This document shows positions 10,566-20,500 of a DNA stretch of 64,000 nt, piece by piece. The notes below the pieces were generated by a model. The model was not told the origin of the DNA. It made no database searches and saw only the letters and a list, made by a program, of their open reading frames with translations. Numbering within the stretch: the first letter of the stretch is position 1; every line of letters begins with the position of its first letter. Source of the stretch: Coniochaeta sp. PMI_546 (Eukaryota > Ascomycota > Sordariomycetes > Coniochaetales > Coniochaetaceae); assembly GCA_021432605.1 (NCBI GenBank), contig MU271151.1, positions 1,026,672 through 1,090,671 on the forward strand, read 5' to 3'. A program made the translations under genes and the position numbers.

Positions 10566-12383
10566 CTAGGTTTTTGGCCCTATGTTGTTCATGTCGAAAT
10601 CATTGGGCCCCAGCTCCCAGCCCTTGCCTCTATACTTCTTGGGCCAAATGCCGTTACGTCCCGGTGCAATAATGCCATTTGGATCCAGCGCGTCTTTCAA
10701 AGTCTCATTGAAGCGCATCAGGGCTTGGTCACCCCAACTATACGTCCTAGCCACCTGGTCTTGGAAGAGCAAATGCGTCCTGTATTCCCCAAAGCCGTGT
10801 TCAGCACACTCAGCAATCATCTCCCTCATACACTTGAGAGCTCTCAGCTTTGCGTCTGGGTCCCCACGGTCATACACAATCTCGGCGATATAGTGCATTT
10901 CTCGCCCGGCCACGCAGAGGGTAGAGAATCGATCGTACCCGTGGCGATGGAAAGCATTTGTGATGATGTCGTTGATAATGCGGGCTTGGCTTCCCTTGGT
11001 AGGTGCTATGGGGCTGAACGAGATGTGGCCGCCGTTTGGCATCCAGTTTAGCCAGTCCAGTTCGCGAAGAACAGGTGTGCCGGCGCAGACCTTGGCTCTG
11101 GAGTGGAGGTAGTGGTCCTCCGGCACATCTTCCGGCAAGAAGAACTTGCTCCCGGGGATCCGCGAGAATGCCTTCTTGATCAGTTCCAGCTGGGCATTGA
11201 TGCTCTCGGGAGGACCGTACTGTGTTCCGTAGAAAACCCAAGAGCAGTCGCCGAGAGGAAGTTTCCCAGTGGCGGCTCTGATCTCTTCCCGCGTCATGGG
11301 AGACGAGCCAGTGTGGAAGTCAGACTTGCGGCGGCCAGTCACAGCAAGCTCCTGGATAACGTGGCGAAGCTGAGGGATGTTGCCGAGGATGCGCTGCTGA
11401 GCAAGTGGACGTATGACATCGACAATTTCCTCAAAGTCTTCGTCGTTGGGAAATGTGAAACAGTACGATTGGTTGGTGACGGCAGGCATCAGATGAAATC
11501 CCATCGAAACGACTATGCCAAAGTTGGACTGGGAGAAGATGCCATCAATCGCAGGGCCGTAGGCGTGCTGGAATGACTGCCACGTCGGGTTATCCGTGCC
11601 ATTTGGCCCGGGTAGGGCGCCCATTCCTGTCCTCAGGAGCTCGCCGTTGGGAAGCACAAGTTCCATACCACAGTGACTGCCGAAGTGGTCGCCCATCGGC
11701 GTGTAGCCTACGCCTCGGTCGAGAGCATTACCTAACACGCTGCCACCTCCCAGATCGGGCGTGTCAATCCACAACGGTAGGCCTCGCTCCTGAATGGCCT
11801 CGTACAGGCGAAAGTATGTCACTCCCGGCTCTACAACACAGGACGCATTGTCTGCATCAATGTTCAGAATCCTGTGCATCCGTCTTCCCAGATCAACAAC
11901 GACGCCACCTGGAACCCGAGGAGCAGCACCCCCATAACCGAGGTTCCGGCCCAGTGAGATCGGATAGAGCGGATAGCCAGTAGTATTTGCCCAGCGAACG
12001 ATGGCCTGCACGTCTTCAGTTGAGCCAGGGTAGACGACCGCACTGGCGACTAGTGCCTCTTGGTCTATAATATGGTGCGAGTCGTGGGTCTTTGGATGGT
12101 CCAAATACCACCCGTCATCGAGGGGCCGGTCGTTGACCTCGACATTCTCAGCGCCAATCTTGCTTCGAAGATCACTTATGGCGCTTTCGAAATCCTCCAA
12201 TGAAGTGTCTGGTGGGAGACGGAGACCATGTTTCCGCGTCTCACTCTTAGAAAGGGTGCGGTTCGCAACCATACGGGAGAACGTCTTCTCTGCCTCTTCA
12301 CTTAGTCGGGAGGGCGCACCGCTGTACACCTCGTCGAGGATAGGCGTCCGTCCAACTGGATTTGGGCCGTCGTGAGCAACCAT
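10566..12383 (-). CDS. vanillyl-alcohol-oxidase-type FAD-linked oxidase
   Basis: An intronless ORF of 605 residues. It has an FAD-binding PCMH domain (residues ~105-330, PISLGRNLGYGG) and a C-terminal VAO substrate domain (GEYRTH, DPNGIIAPGRNGIWP). By alignment to the well-known fungal vanillyl-alcohol oxidase, the key positions are all kept: Tyr150 (Tyr108), Asp210 (Asp170), Tyr227 (Tyr187), His453 as the covalent FAD ligand (His422), His497 (His466), and Tyr534-Arg535 (Tyr503-Arg504). A phenol-binding, covalently flavinylated oxidase of para-substituted phenols is therefore likely, oxidising or hydroxylating the benzylic carbon with release of H2O2. It is longer than the classical enzyme at the N terminus and has no signal peptide. 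It is divergent from a flavin monooxygenase, with 527 bp between the starts, which suggests co-regulation. The actual phenol substrate is unknown. Confidence 0.93.
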   Translation of the reverse strand: MVAHDGPNPVGRTPILDEVYSGAPSRLSEEAEKTFSRMVANRTLSKSETRKHGLRLPPDTSLEDFESAISDLRSKIGAENVEVNDRPLDDGWYLDHPKTHDSHHIIDQEALVASAVVYPGSTEDVQAIVRWANTTGYPLYPISLGRNLGYGGAAPRVPGGVVVDLGRRMHRILNIDADNASCVVEPGVTYFRLYEAIQERGLPLWIDTPDLGGGSVLGNALDRGVGYTPMGDHFGSHCGMELVLPNGELLRTGMGALPGPNGTDNPTWQSFQHAYGPAIDGIFSQSNFGIVVSMGFHLMPAVTNQSYCFTFPNDEDFEEIVDVIRPLAQQRILGNIPQLRHVIQELAVTGRRKSDFHTGSSPMTREEIRAATGKLPLGDCSWVFYGTQYGPPESINAQLELIKKAFSRIPGSKFFLPEDVPEDHYLHSRAKVCAGTPVLRELDWLNWMPNGGHISFSPIAPTKGSQARIINDIITNAFHRHGYDRFSTLCVAGREMHYIAEIVYDRGDPDAKLRALKCMREMIAECAEHGFGEYRTHLLFQDQVARTYSWGDQALMRFNETLKDALDPNGIIAPGRNGIWPKKYRGKGWELGPNDFDMNNIGPKT

Positions 12384-12910
12384 GATGATGTCGTGTCGAA
12401 TGAAGTCCCAGTATCATGTGTCACGATAGCGAGAAACTGTGGAAGCAGAGGTTGGCCGGTTTGATCGTGTTGCGGTTTTGAAGCATCTCCTCTTTCCTTT
12501 CAGGTCATCTACTTGACGAATACCATTGCTGCAGACCTCGGATCCGGGCTCGTCGGTGATTGTTTTGGTTCCCAATGCCACGACGCTCGGCGTCTCAAAT
12601 GGGTTGATAGCGTACGAGAGGCAGCATTGCGGGGTCACTAGCCCGTGAAGCTGAGTCGGCAGTTGTAGCCCAAGCTGGATAAGCCCTCCCGCTCCGCCCC
12701 CGAACTGCCTTTACCCCACGAAGATCGCGTTCAACCTGATGTTAGACCCACGCCCAACAATACGTAACCCATTTCTCGGTATGCTCATATCGCATTAAAT
12801 CCCGGGCGTGGAAAATAAATGCCAGCTTCACACTGCGGGACTTGTAAAACCGTAACCGAGTCCGTCTAAGTATAGCTTTCACTATCACAGTCTGTATCTT
12901 TCTATGCGCC
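12384..12910. promoter_or_regulatory. shared divergent promoter region (VAO oxidase / monooxygenase 2)
   Basis: A 527-bp interval between two divergent start codons, so both promoters must lie here. It contains GC-rich stretches around 12680-12720 but no binding site that I can assign with confidence. Shared control of the two flavoenzymes is an inference from the arrangement. Confidence 0.5.
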
Positions 12911-14403
12911 ATGACCACTTCAGAGACAGCACCGGGCGGTGAACCCATCAAAGGTACGTCTAGCCTGCGCCCTGCCGTGGAAGGCTCTACAACCACTGTG
13001 TCTGATAAGTCAACGCGTCTTTAGTCATCGTCATTGGTGCAGGGCTCGGGGGGTGCGCCTGCGCTCTGGCTCTTAAACACCATGGCCATTCAGTGACTAT
13101 ATACGAGAGACTGAAAGGCTTTAAGCGACTTGGTGATTCTCTCGGTCTCGGTGAAAATGCGTTGAAGCTTCTTGAACGATGGGGCGGAAGAGACCTGTAT
13201 GATTCACTTACGGCCATCGGAAATCAGGCCGAAAACATGCAGATTCGAAGATGGAACGACGGCAAGATACTTGCTCAGCAGCCGCTGATGGACATGGCTG
13301 GATACATAGGCCACAGAGGAGACTACCATGACACGTTTCTTCGCGCTGTTCGAGACGCCGGTATTGAGCTGAACACCGGTTGCGAGGTCATAGCCTTTGA
13401 CGAAGACAAACCAAGCATAACGCTTGCGGATGGCCGTGAGATCTTTGCTGACCTTATTGTCGGAGCGGATGGCATTAAATCAAAGACCCGGGAGCTAGTG
13501 CTTGGATTCAAGGATGCACCCAAGAGCTCTGGTTATTCCTGCTATCGCGCCTACTTCCCTGGGGACTACCTGAAGGACGATGACCGATCCCGTGAGTTCC
13601 TGGATCAGGACTGTGTCAACATATGGTAAGTTCGCTAGATCTATGTTCTATATGATACCTTAGCTTTATGCCCCGATTGACACTCCGTTAGGATTGGAGA
13701 AGATACGCACCTAGTCCAGAATACCCTTCGAGGCGGCAAAGAGTTCAACTGGATCATCACCCGGAAGCTCTCCCACGAAGCCGACATGGAGATCAAGGAG
13801 TCTTGGTTCCAGGACGGCAACATGGACGATGTGAGAAAGCTGATAACCGATCTGGACCCGCGAATAGCTGCAGCAATTGACAAGACTCCCTACTTGTTGG
13901 ACTGGAAGATCTGTTACCGTGATCCTCTTCCCACATGGGTGTCCAAAAGCCACAAGATCGCTCTTTTGGGCGATAGCTGTCACCCGCACCTACCTACCAG
14001 TGCCCAGGGTGCCAGCCAAGCCACCGAAAGCGCAGCAGTTCTAGCAGTATGTCTCAAGCTGGCAGGAAAAGATAACATCCCTCTTGCCGTAAGTTTCGAT
14101 ACCACGATTTTTGACGCGGATTGAACCACTGACAAGGCTTTTCAGACACGCACATACGAAAAATTGAGGTTCACTCGCACCCGTCTGAGCCAGAGAAATG
14201 GCGAAGATCTTCGCGACCGGTGGCACAACGCATTGAAGAACCTGGATGAAGGGGCCGAGATTGACCCGGAGTCAGTAAAGATGAGGAACAGGTGGCTTTA
14301 CGCTTTCGACGCAGAGCAGGATACAGTCCAGAGGTGGAATGAAGTCTCTTCTGGTGTTGCTGAGGAGCTAAAGAATGGTCATATAAGCCCACTATGTGAC
14401 TGA
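12911..14403 (+). CDS. FAD-dependent monooxygenase (salicylate-hydroxylase-like), copy 2
   Basis: Four exons, 12911..12953, 13025..13625, 13692..14088 and 14146..14403, give 432 residues. The introns are 71, 66 and 57 bp with GTACGT, GTAAGT and GTAAGT donors. The ATG at 12911 is chosen because splicing restores IVIGAGLGGCACAL, the FAD dinucleotide-binding motif. The DG motif is VGADGIKSKTR and the second FAD motif is LLGDSCHPHLP followed by GASQATES. No signal peptide is present. It is paralogous to the gene at 3667-5014, sharing KSSGY, YRA-FPGD, IG-D-HL and GGKEFNW, but its three introns do not match the other gene's single intron. It faces the VAO-type oxidase across a shared promoter region, so the two may act on the same aromatic compound. 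The hydroxylation substrate is unknown. Confidence 0.9.
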
Positions 14404-15406
14404 TCTTAGAATGCAGCCGGAGCCAAGCAAGCAGAACAGACTAACTTCAACACCTTGAAGCCCAACCTCCCCCTCAACTTCCCATTTTGTTCGAGCAGAT
14501 AGCTGTAAGGACCGACTACCACCATGAGCTGTGGAAGATTCATGTTGTTTGTCGCTGGGCTATCCTTTGAAGAAGATAATTACAGCTCGGCACACGGAGA
14601 GGCCGTCCATAATACTGTAACAGCTGTCGACAGGTTGTAGCACGGAACGTGAATTGCGAAGTAGTCGCCCCAATGCACAACGGTTCTAGGAGTTTTTTGT
14701 TTGTTTCACATGCCAGTATAACCCAACTGTAAATCTTTGTCCTGTGCCATATTCTAGACTAGGCAGGCAAAGGTTGCGTACTAAGCAAAGCTGGTTGTCG
14801 AGGAGCCGTAAAGATTGAACATGGAAAGGCGTAAACCTGACGACTACTACGACGACAATTGATCGGAAAACATTCCCGTAATTATGTCATCTCACTGCCA
14901 TAAGTCGTGATTGGTGTGCCATATTATCAGGTGTATCATGAGGTTAGTATGCTTACACACCTCCATCGGAAATGTGGTTGGTGTCGGGGACACTACACGC
15001 CTACCTGCGGCTGATATTGTTGATTAGGAAGTTGACATTCAGTACCCCGTCTTAGCGGCTGCAATGTACACCTGTTCAGTGGATCACTTGCACTTTCGGG
15101 TGTGCTGTCCATCCGTTCGCACATCGAATTGACTGTCGGGCTGACAATCTCACCGCAAGGTAACATCGCCTTGGCACCCATGTGCTCACCACCCACAGAC
15201 CGACGATCCTCGGAATGATGGGAAACACAAGGTCTTAACAAAGTCCGGTCCACGTCAGCGGCGTGCTGGTGACCTACAAAGCCCACCTCATTCTCCGATA
15301 ACCTGAATACGATCAAGATGTTTTTATGCCGACTTTCATCCCATGGTCGTGAATGCAGTGCTTCACCAATCCCCCGAATATTTGATATTAAAAACGCTTA
15401 TTCATC
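14404..15406. other. intergenic region, 1.0 kb
   Basis: Between two same-strand genes. A TATA-like AT-rich stretch at about 15378-15395 sits just before the start of the amine-oxidase-like gene. I found no supported ORF or RNA gene in the rest. Confidence 0.5.
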
Positions 15407-16804
15407 ATGTTATCGCGGTACAGAGCGAGCTTCGCCGCAGTTCTCATCATTACCTTCCTGTCCTCGTTGACAGCAGGCGAGGGAGCAGAGACAACATCCG
15501 TCACAGAGACTGACGTAGTTATCATTGGGGGTGGTTCTGCCGGTACCTATGCCGCAATCGGACTTCTCGATCAAGGCATCAATGTTGTGGTTGTGGAGAA
15601 GCAATCAGACTTGGGTGGCCATGCTGACACATACACGGATCCCAGTACTGGACAGTCCGTGAATGCTGGAGTCCAGATCTTCCACGACACTGCCATTGTC
15701 AAGGACTATGCGTCTAGGCTTGGTGTACCCATGACTCCACCGAGTTTTGGCGGAAACACGACTACCTTGAGCATTGACTTCACCTCTGGCAAGTCTGTTG
15801 TTAATCCCACATCAGACCCGGGTCTCACCAACGCCCTGGCCAAGTATATCAGTATCTATAACGCCACCTATCCAGATCTCAACCGGGGCTTTTTTCTCCC
15901 AGATCCAGTTCCAGAGGACCTCACAATTCCATTTGGTGACTTTGCAAAGAAATATCAGATCGAGCCGGTCGTCTTTCTATTCAATCAATATACCCAGGGC
16001 TGGGACATATCCAGAGTACCGACTGTATATGCGCTCTTGGTGGTCAACCTTGATTTGGCCCGTGATATCCAGGCCGGTACATTTTTGACAACGCACGACA
16101 CAAACGACTTGTACCGATCTGCTGCAGCTATCCTTGGACCACGAGTAATCTACAACGCCAGCGTCATTTCGGTTGTACGCAGTAAGGCTGGTGTCTCTGT
16201 TAGGGTGGAGCAACAGGGGAAAGGTGCTCGGACTCTCAGGGCCTCGAAGTTATTGATGACAGGCTCGCCCGTGCTGGAAAACCTTCAGGGCTGGGACTTA
16301 GTACCAGCGGAAAAGACTCTCTTCGCCAAATTTCGGGGCTACGGCTACTTCGCTGGAGCTGTTTCAAACCCCGACCTGCCGGAAGACACCAGTTTCCTTA
16401 ATGTAGCGGTGAACAATTCCGGCTTCAACACCCCGAGGCTTCCGGCTATCTTCGCCCTCAGCGACACACCACTTCCCAACAAAACTCGTCTTGTATATTA
16501 TGGGACACAGCCGGACATTGACCATAAAGTCGCGGCTTTGATATGTCTGAATGACATCGACAGCCTGGTACACAAGCTAGGTTACGGTCATGCGAAGACA
16601 AAACTACTTGCCTGGTATCCACACGGCCCCTTCAACATTGGGGTCGGGCCAGACGACATTCGTAAAGGGTTCTATGCGAAGCTATACGCCCTGCAGGGGC
16701 AAAGAAATACATACTGGTCTGGTTCAACGTGGCAAGCGCAGGATTCAACACAGATATGGACTTATACCAAAACCTTGATTGATATTGTATCACAGGTCAA
16801 ATAG
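15407..16804 (+). CDS. secreted FAD-dependent amine-oxidase-like oxidoreductase
   Basis: An intronless ORF of 465 residues. The N terminus is a signal peptide (hydrophobic stretch AAVLIITFLSSLTAG). It is followed by a Rossmann FAD-binding motif VVIIGGGSAGTYAA (about residues 37-50), an acidic strand end VVVEKQ and the GGHADT element typical of the amine oxidase / phytoene-desaturase-like fold. Several N-glycosylation sequons support secretion. Fungal proteins of this type are often compared with beta-cyclopiazonate dehydrogenase and lie in secondary-metabolite clusters, where they catalyse dehydrogenation or oxidative ring closure. Cyclopiazonate chemistry itself is not implied here, because no PKS-NRPS or prenyltransferase is visible. 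The neighbours are a flavin monooxygenase upstream and a DUF8021-like secreted protein downstream, both on the same strand. Confidence 0.87.
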   Translation: MLSRYRASFAAVLIITFLSSLTAGEGAETTSVTETDVVIIGGGSAGTYAAIGLLDQGINVVVVEKQSDLGGHADTYTDPSTGQSVNAGVQIFHDTAIVKDYASRLGVPMTPPSFGGNTTTLSIDFTSGKSVVNPTSDPGLTNALAKYISIYNATYPDLNRGFFLPDPVPEDLTIPFGDFAKKYQIEPVVFLFNQYTQGWDISRVPTVYALLVVNLDLARDIQAGTFLTTHDTNDLYRSAAAILGPRVIYNASVISVVRSKAGVSVRVEQQGKGARTLRASKLLMTGSPVLENLQGWDLVPAEKTLFAKFRGYGYFAGAVSNPDLPEDTSFLNVAVNNSGFNTPRLPAIFALSDTPLPNKTRLVYYGTQPDIDHKVAALICLNDIDSLVHKLGYGHAKTKLLAWYPHGPFNIGVGPDDIRKGFYAKLYALQGQRNTYWSGSTWQAQDSTQIWTYTKTLIDIVSQVK

Positions 16805-17409
16805 TCGCTGCCGTCTTCAGCTCTAATCGAATTTCACTATGCCATAGCGCATCAGGTGCAGTACTGTCTAGCTGCCCTTACGTCTAAGTGACCCTTTCAT
16901 GTTATATGTTGGGTTCTAGGTGCAGTTGGTCAGTCCCGGGGGGAATGTCTTGGATACCTGATCAAGCCACAAGTCCTTCAGACGGTGCGTCATCTTGTAG
17001 GAGTGCAGAAAGTAGACATACGCTGTATTTATGAGGGGCATAAAGGAGAGATATCATCGTTCTTACAACATCTTTTGAGTCTCATGTGCCGCCTAGCCGA
17101 CCTTATATGGTAATAAAGCCGCTATGTAGCAATTTCGCCATTCAGCGCTTGAACAATAGAGCCGGCGGGTCTTGCTTGGTCAGAATTGTCCGGTTGAATG
17201 ATCTTATCGTCACGAGTAAGAAGAAAGCATTAACTCTATATTACCCCTCTGGACCTTTTGTATGTCGATTTGATTATGTGGCTAAGCTCTTATTGCCATG
17301 GATTCTGAGCATGCGTATAAAGTCCGGTTCCGTCTGCCCTGATCGCAAGCTAGTTCTACAAATCTGTCAAACAGACGCAATCAGTCTATGCCGCTCAAGG
17401 ATAGTCATC
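16805..17409. other. intergenic region, 0.6 kb
   Basis: Spacer between two same-strand secreted-protein genes. An open frame runs upstream from the next gene to about 17086, but it starts from GTG, lacks a signal peptide and is judged non-coding leader. No other feature is seen. Confidence 0.5.
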
Positions 17410-18216
17410 ATGCTTCGGTCTATTGGATTCCTCACTGCAGCCATTGCTGCTGTAACGTTAGGAGCTGGCTGTAGTCGCGAGGAGCTTCAGGCGGGTGCAG
17501 ACAGTTTGATCGAAGCACAGCAGGCTGGAAACCCGGCCGCTCTACAACATGTATCCTCAAACCTCGTCTACAACGAGAACCAAAGGCTACGGAACATTAC
17601 TACCGGAATTCTGTCTCAGCCGCTGAAAATCGATCATAACCGAAGTTCACTGGACACGACCCAGTGCGCTACTTATACCGAACTGATTGCCGCCCATGCT
17701 ACAAAACCATACGTCATTGGCGCTCAGATGTACTGGACCGGCAACAATATCTCCAAGATTGATATCCTAACCACCTCAACCGGAGACTGGGCATTCAATG
17801 CAACTGGAACCCTGTACTGGGCATCGAAAGAGGAGTGGAGTACCATCCCTGAGGCTCAACGAGACAGCCGAGCCACAATTCAAGCGGCCGCCGACGCATA
17901 TTGCGACATCTTCTCAAACAAAAGCGTTGTAGTGCCCTGGGGCCATCCTTGCGCTAGATTGGAGGGAGGTGTCTCGACAGGCACTGGTTCTCCCAACGAT
18001 CGGTGCGATGTGGGCATACCTGACGGTGTCTCCTTAACCAACCGCAAGTACGTTATCGACGAGACCGTTGGCGCCGTCGACGTTATGATGAGTTTCGCTG
18101 GGATCCCAGATAGTCACGAATTTCGAATCGAAGCCGGCAAGATACGATTTGTCCATACAATGACGGTGATGACAGCTCGAAATGGGAACAGCGGCGGTGA
18201 GCACAAGAGGTCATAA
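17410..18216 (+). CDS. secreted DUF8021-like protein, copy 1
   Basis: A single-exon gene of 268 residues from the ATG at 17410. This ATG is chosen because it begins a signal peptide (MLRSIGFLTAAIAAVTLGAGC), whereas the longer frame starts from a non-ATG codon. The protein is clearly paralogous to the gene at 51060-51893. Shared blocks include TTxCATxTELI, KPYVIG, a Trp-Ala-Phe segment, EEW/EDW-ST-PE, ADAY, WGxPCxRLEG, YVIDETVG, DSHEFR and RxVHTMTV. Conserved cysteines suggest disulfides. The fold may be NTF2/SnoaL-like, and I believe this matches the fungal domain of unknown function DUF8021, but I cannot search to confirm. Related proteins occur beside secondary-metabolite genes, so a non-redox or cyclase-like role is possible but not shown. 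Confidence 0.82.
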   Translation: MLRSIGFLTAAIAAVTLGAGCSREELQAGADSLIEAQQAGNPAALQHVSSNLVYNENQRLRNITTGILSQPLKIDHNRSSLDTTQCATYTELIAAHATKPYVIGAQMYWTGNNISKIDILTTSTGDWAFNATGTLYWASKEEWSTIPEAQRDSRATIQAAADAYCDIFSNKSVVVPWGHPCARLEGGVSTGTGSPNDRCDVGIPDGVSLTNRKYVIDETVGAVDVMMSFAGIPDSHEFRIEAGKIRFVHTMTVMTARNGNSGGEHKRS

Positions 18217-19164
18217 GGCTCCTTTGGTCCCACGGTGGATTCGCTTCCATACAACAAGACCCATGGATATTGATCACCCATCTGTAACACGCCTGTCACT
18301 GTTGAGTTTTGTTATTATTACCATTATTATCTGTTGTTGGGTTACACTGGCCGCTCATTGTCGTCCATTATCCTAGCCTTGGCGTATTTCGGACTTACGG
18401 GGCCTGTTGTTCGTCCTGCCAAGTCGTTCAAGCGCATTCTCGCAGTCTCATTCAGACCAGAAACGGCAATATGGAACTCTTTCCCCCGGCTGCACATGGA
18501 TGGAACACAACAGAGCGACCTCACCGCCAACGATTTGTTCCACCAGTTGAAGCGGGCCAGTCGAGTTAAGGAACACGGCTTTGTACCACGATACCACGCG
18601 GAGGGAACTGTCAGTCGTCACTCCGAGACCATCTCTATTAGCTGGCTTCCAAAGGGTTGCTTGAACAGGGCGGAAGCAAGATTATAACCTCCGTGCAAGC
18701 TCCTACAGATGCAACCAAACCCCACAATTGAAAAGTCGGGATAGGATAGCAAAACCGGGTTCAAGTATCCAGCGTCCAGTCTCGGTTGGTCTTTTCAATA
18801 TGTGAAATCTGTCGTGAATGGTCGAGCCAAGGTTGACCATCCATGTCCTCTATCGATCGATCGCCATGCAGAGTCACAATGCGACAGGAAGACTGGCCCG
18901 TTCCATAAGCAGCCTCTTCCGAGTTCATGATGCCACAGACTGGATGCGCCGTCAAGACAACATGAGCTTACGTATTATGTGCATTGCGTTGCTTTGGGTT
19001 CAGACAATCTTGAGTAGATAAAGAGCAGGTTCCGGGCGTGATTTGCAACAGTTGCTCACTCTCTACACTGTATCACGCTATTCCCAAACAGCTACCTTTA
19101 TTGTTCCCATGTGTGGTAACCAGCAGCCAAACCTTGTGTAAACAGCCCTATTCTCCCTCGAGCC
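18217..19164. other. intergenic region, 0.95 kb
   Basis: Between the DUF8021-like gene and the LPMO gene on the same strand. Short open frames here lack domain features or signal peptides. It should contain the LPMO promoter, but no specific site is identified. Confidence 0.5.
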
Positions 19165-20007
19165 ATGAAGATCAGCAAGGTCCTCGCCATATTGCAGGCA
19201 CTCGCCGCGCAAGCCCATTGTGAGTCCGACGCAACGCCTGTTTCTCTAATATAATATCCGTGAGCAAGGCACTAACCAAGGATCGGTCATAGACACCTTT
19301 CCGAAAAGCGTCTTGAATGGCGTGACTTCGGCGGAATGGGAGACCATCCGCGAGACGGAGAACCATTACTCCCATGGGCCGGTGCAAGACGTCAGTTCTG
19401 CCCAGATGACCTGCTACGAACTCACTCCTGGTACCGGGGCACCGAAGATTGCGTCGGTTACCGCAGGCTCCACCTTCACCTTCACCGTCGACAGCTCAAT
19501 CGGTCACCCCGGTCCACTGCAATTCTATATGGCGAAGGCACCGTCTGGGAAGACCGCGGCCACTTTCGATGGTAAAGGTGCGGTGTGGTTCAAGATCTAC
19601 CAGGACGGACCCAGTGGGCTTGGTACCAGCTCCATCACTTGGCCATCTTCAGGTATGACCCATCTTGCAGCGGCGCGGTTCGAATATTCCACTAAATTCG
19701 ACTGCAATTCTGCAATGTAGGCAAGACGCAAGTCAGTGTAACCATTCCTAAGTGCATCGCAAACGGTGATTACCTGCTTCGCGTCGAGCATATTGCCCTC
19801 CATAGCGCTAGCACCGTAGGGGGCGCCCAGTTGTATATCGCCTGTGCTCAGCTTACGGTCACTGGCGGCACTGGTACGTTGAAGACGGGCAATCTCGTCT
19901 CATTTCCCGGGGCCTACTCAGCCACAGACCCCGGAATTCTGTTTCAACTATACTGGCCAATTCCAACCAGCTATGTCAACCCCGGCCCTGCTCCCGTCAG
20001 CTGTTAA
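19165..20007 (+). CDS. AA9 lytic polysaccharide monooxygenase
   Basis: Three exons, 19165..19219, 19293..19652 and 19721..20007, give 233 residues. The introns are 73 bp (CTAAC branch) and 68 bp. A short signal peptide ends in AQA, so cleavage exposes His18 as the mature N-terminal histidine (HYTFPK). The second histidine of the copper brace is in IGHPGP (His90). The other conserved features of the copper site are the His of ALHSA and the Gln and Tyr of QLYIACAQ. AA9 enzymes are secreted copper enzymes that cleave cellulose or related glucans oxidatively with O2 or H2O2. There is no carbohydrate-binding module, and the chain ends soon after the catalytic domain. It is a plant-biomass gene and its place beside the flavoenzymes may be incidental. 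Confidence 0.95.
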
Positions 20008-20500
20008 ACCTGGGCGCTGGTGCTGGAGACAGCTCCTCGGAACTGCAGGGCTTGAAATGGATGGCCAAGAAGTGGTGACTTGTCATCTCTATGTCAGGGT
20101 ATCCAGTAGTATTGGCCGAGAATATGGTTAACTCGTAGTACTAAGACAATGCCGCCCTGTCCTGGCACAATCTTTCAGGAAGCAAGGCAACCATCTGAAT
20201 TTCTATTCCATGGGCTTTTTGTTCGATGTCTGTTTAGGGGAAGGACCAGGAGAGTATGTTAGGTATTGTGATAACAACTTGTTGTAGCACGAAGAAGCAA
20301 ACTTCCCTTCGGAGAAAGCACACCTTATGTATATGAAGGGCGAAGGAAAGGGCTGAACCCCGTAGCATGTCTGATACAAAGAGTAATTACCATTTTCCCG
20401 CTCAATCAAGCACTACATTTACTCCCAACAGCATAGAATTCAGCCACAGAAATGAGACAAGTATATGGAACAAACGCGGCCCTACTCAATTACACGCCGA
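20008..20500. other. convergent intergenic region
   Basis: A 493-bp gap between the 3' ends of the LPMO (+) and the oxalate decarboxylase (-). It holds two transcript ends. No gene is recognised. Confidence 0.5.

Noticed and set aside
10566-12383. Loss of the phenol-binding Tyr108 in the VAO-type enzyme
   Set aside because: On recounting against the known enzyme, this Tyr corresponds to Tyr150 in GYGGAAPR and is present.
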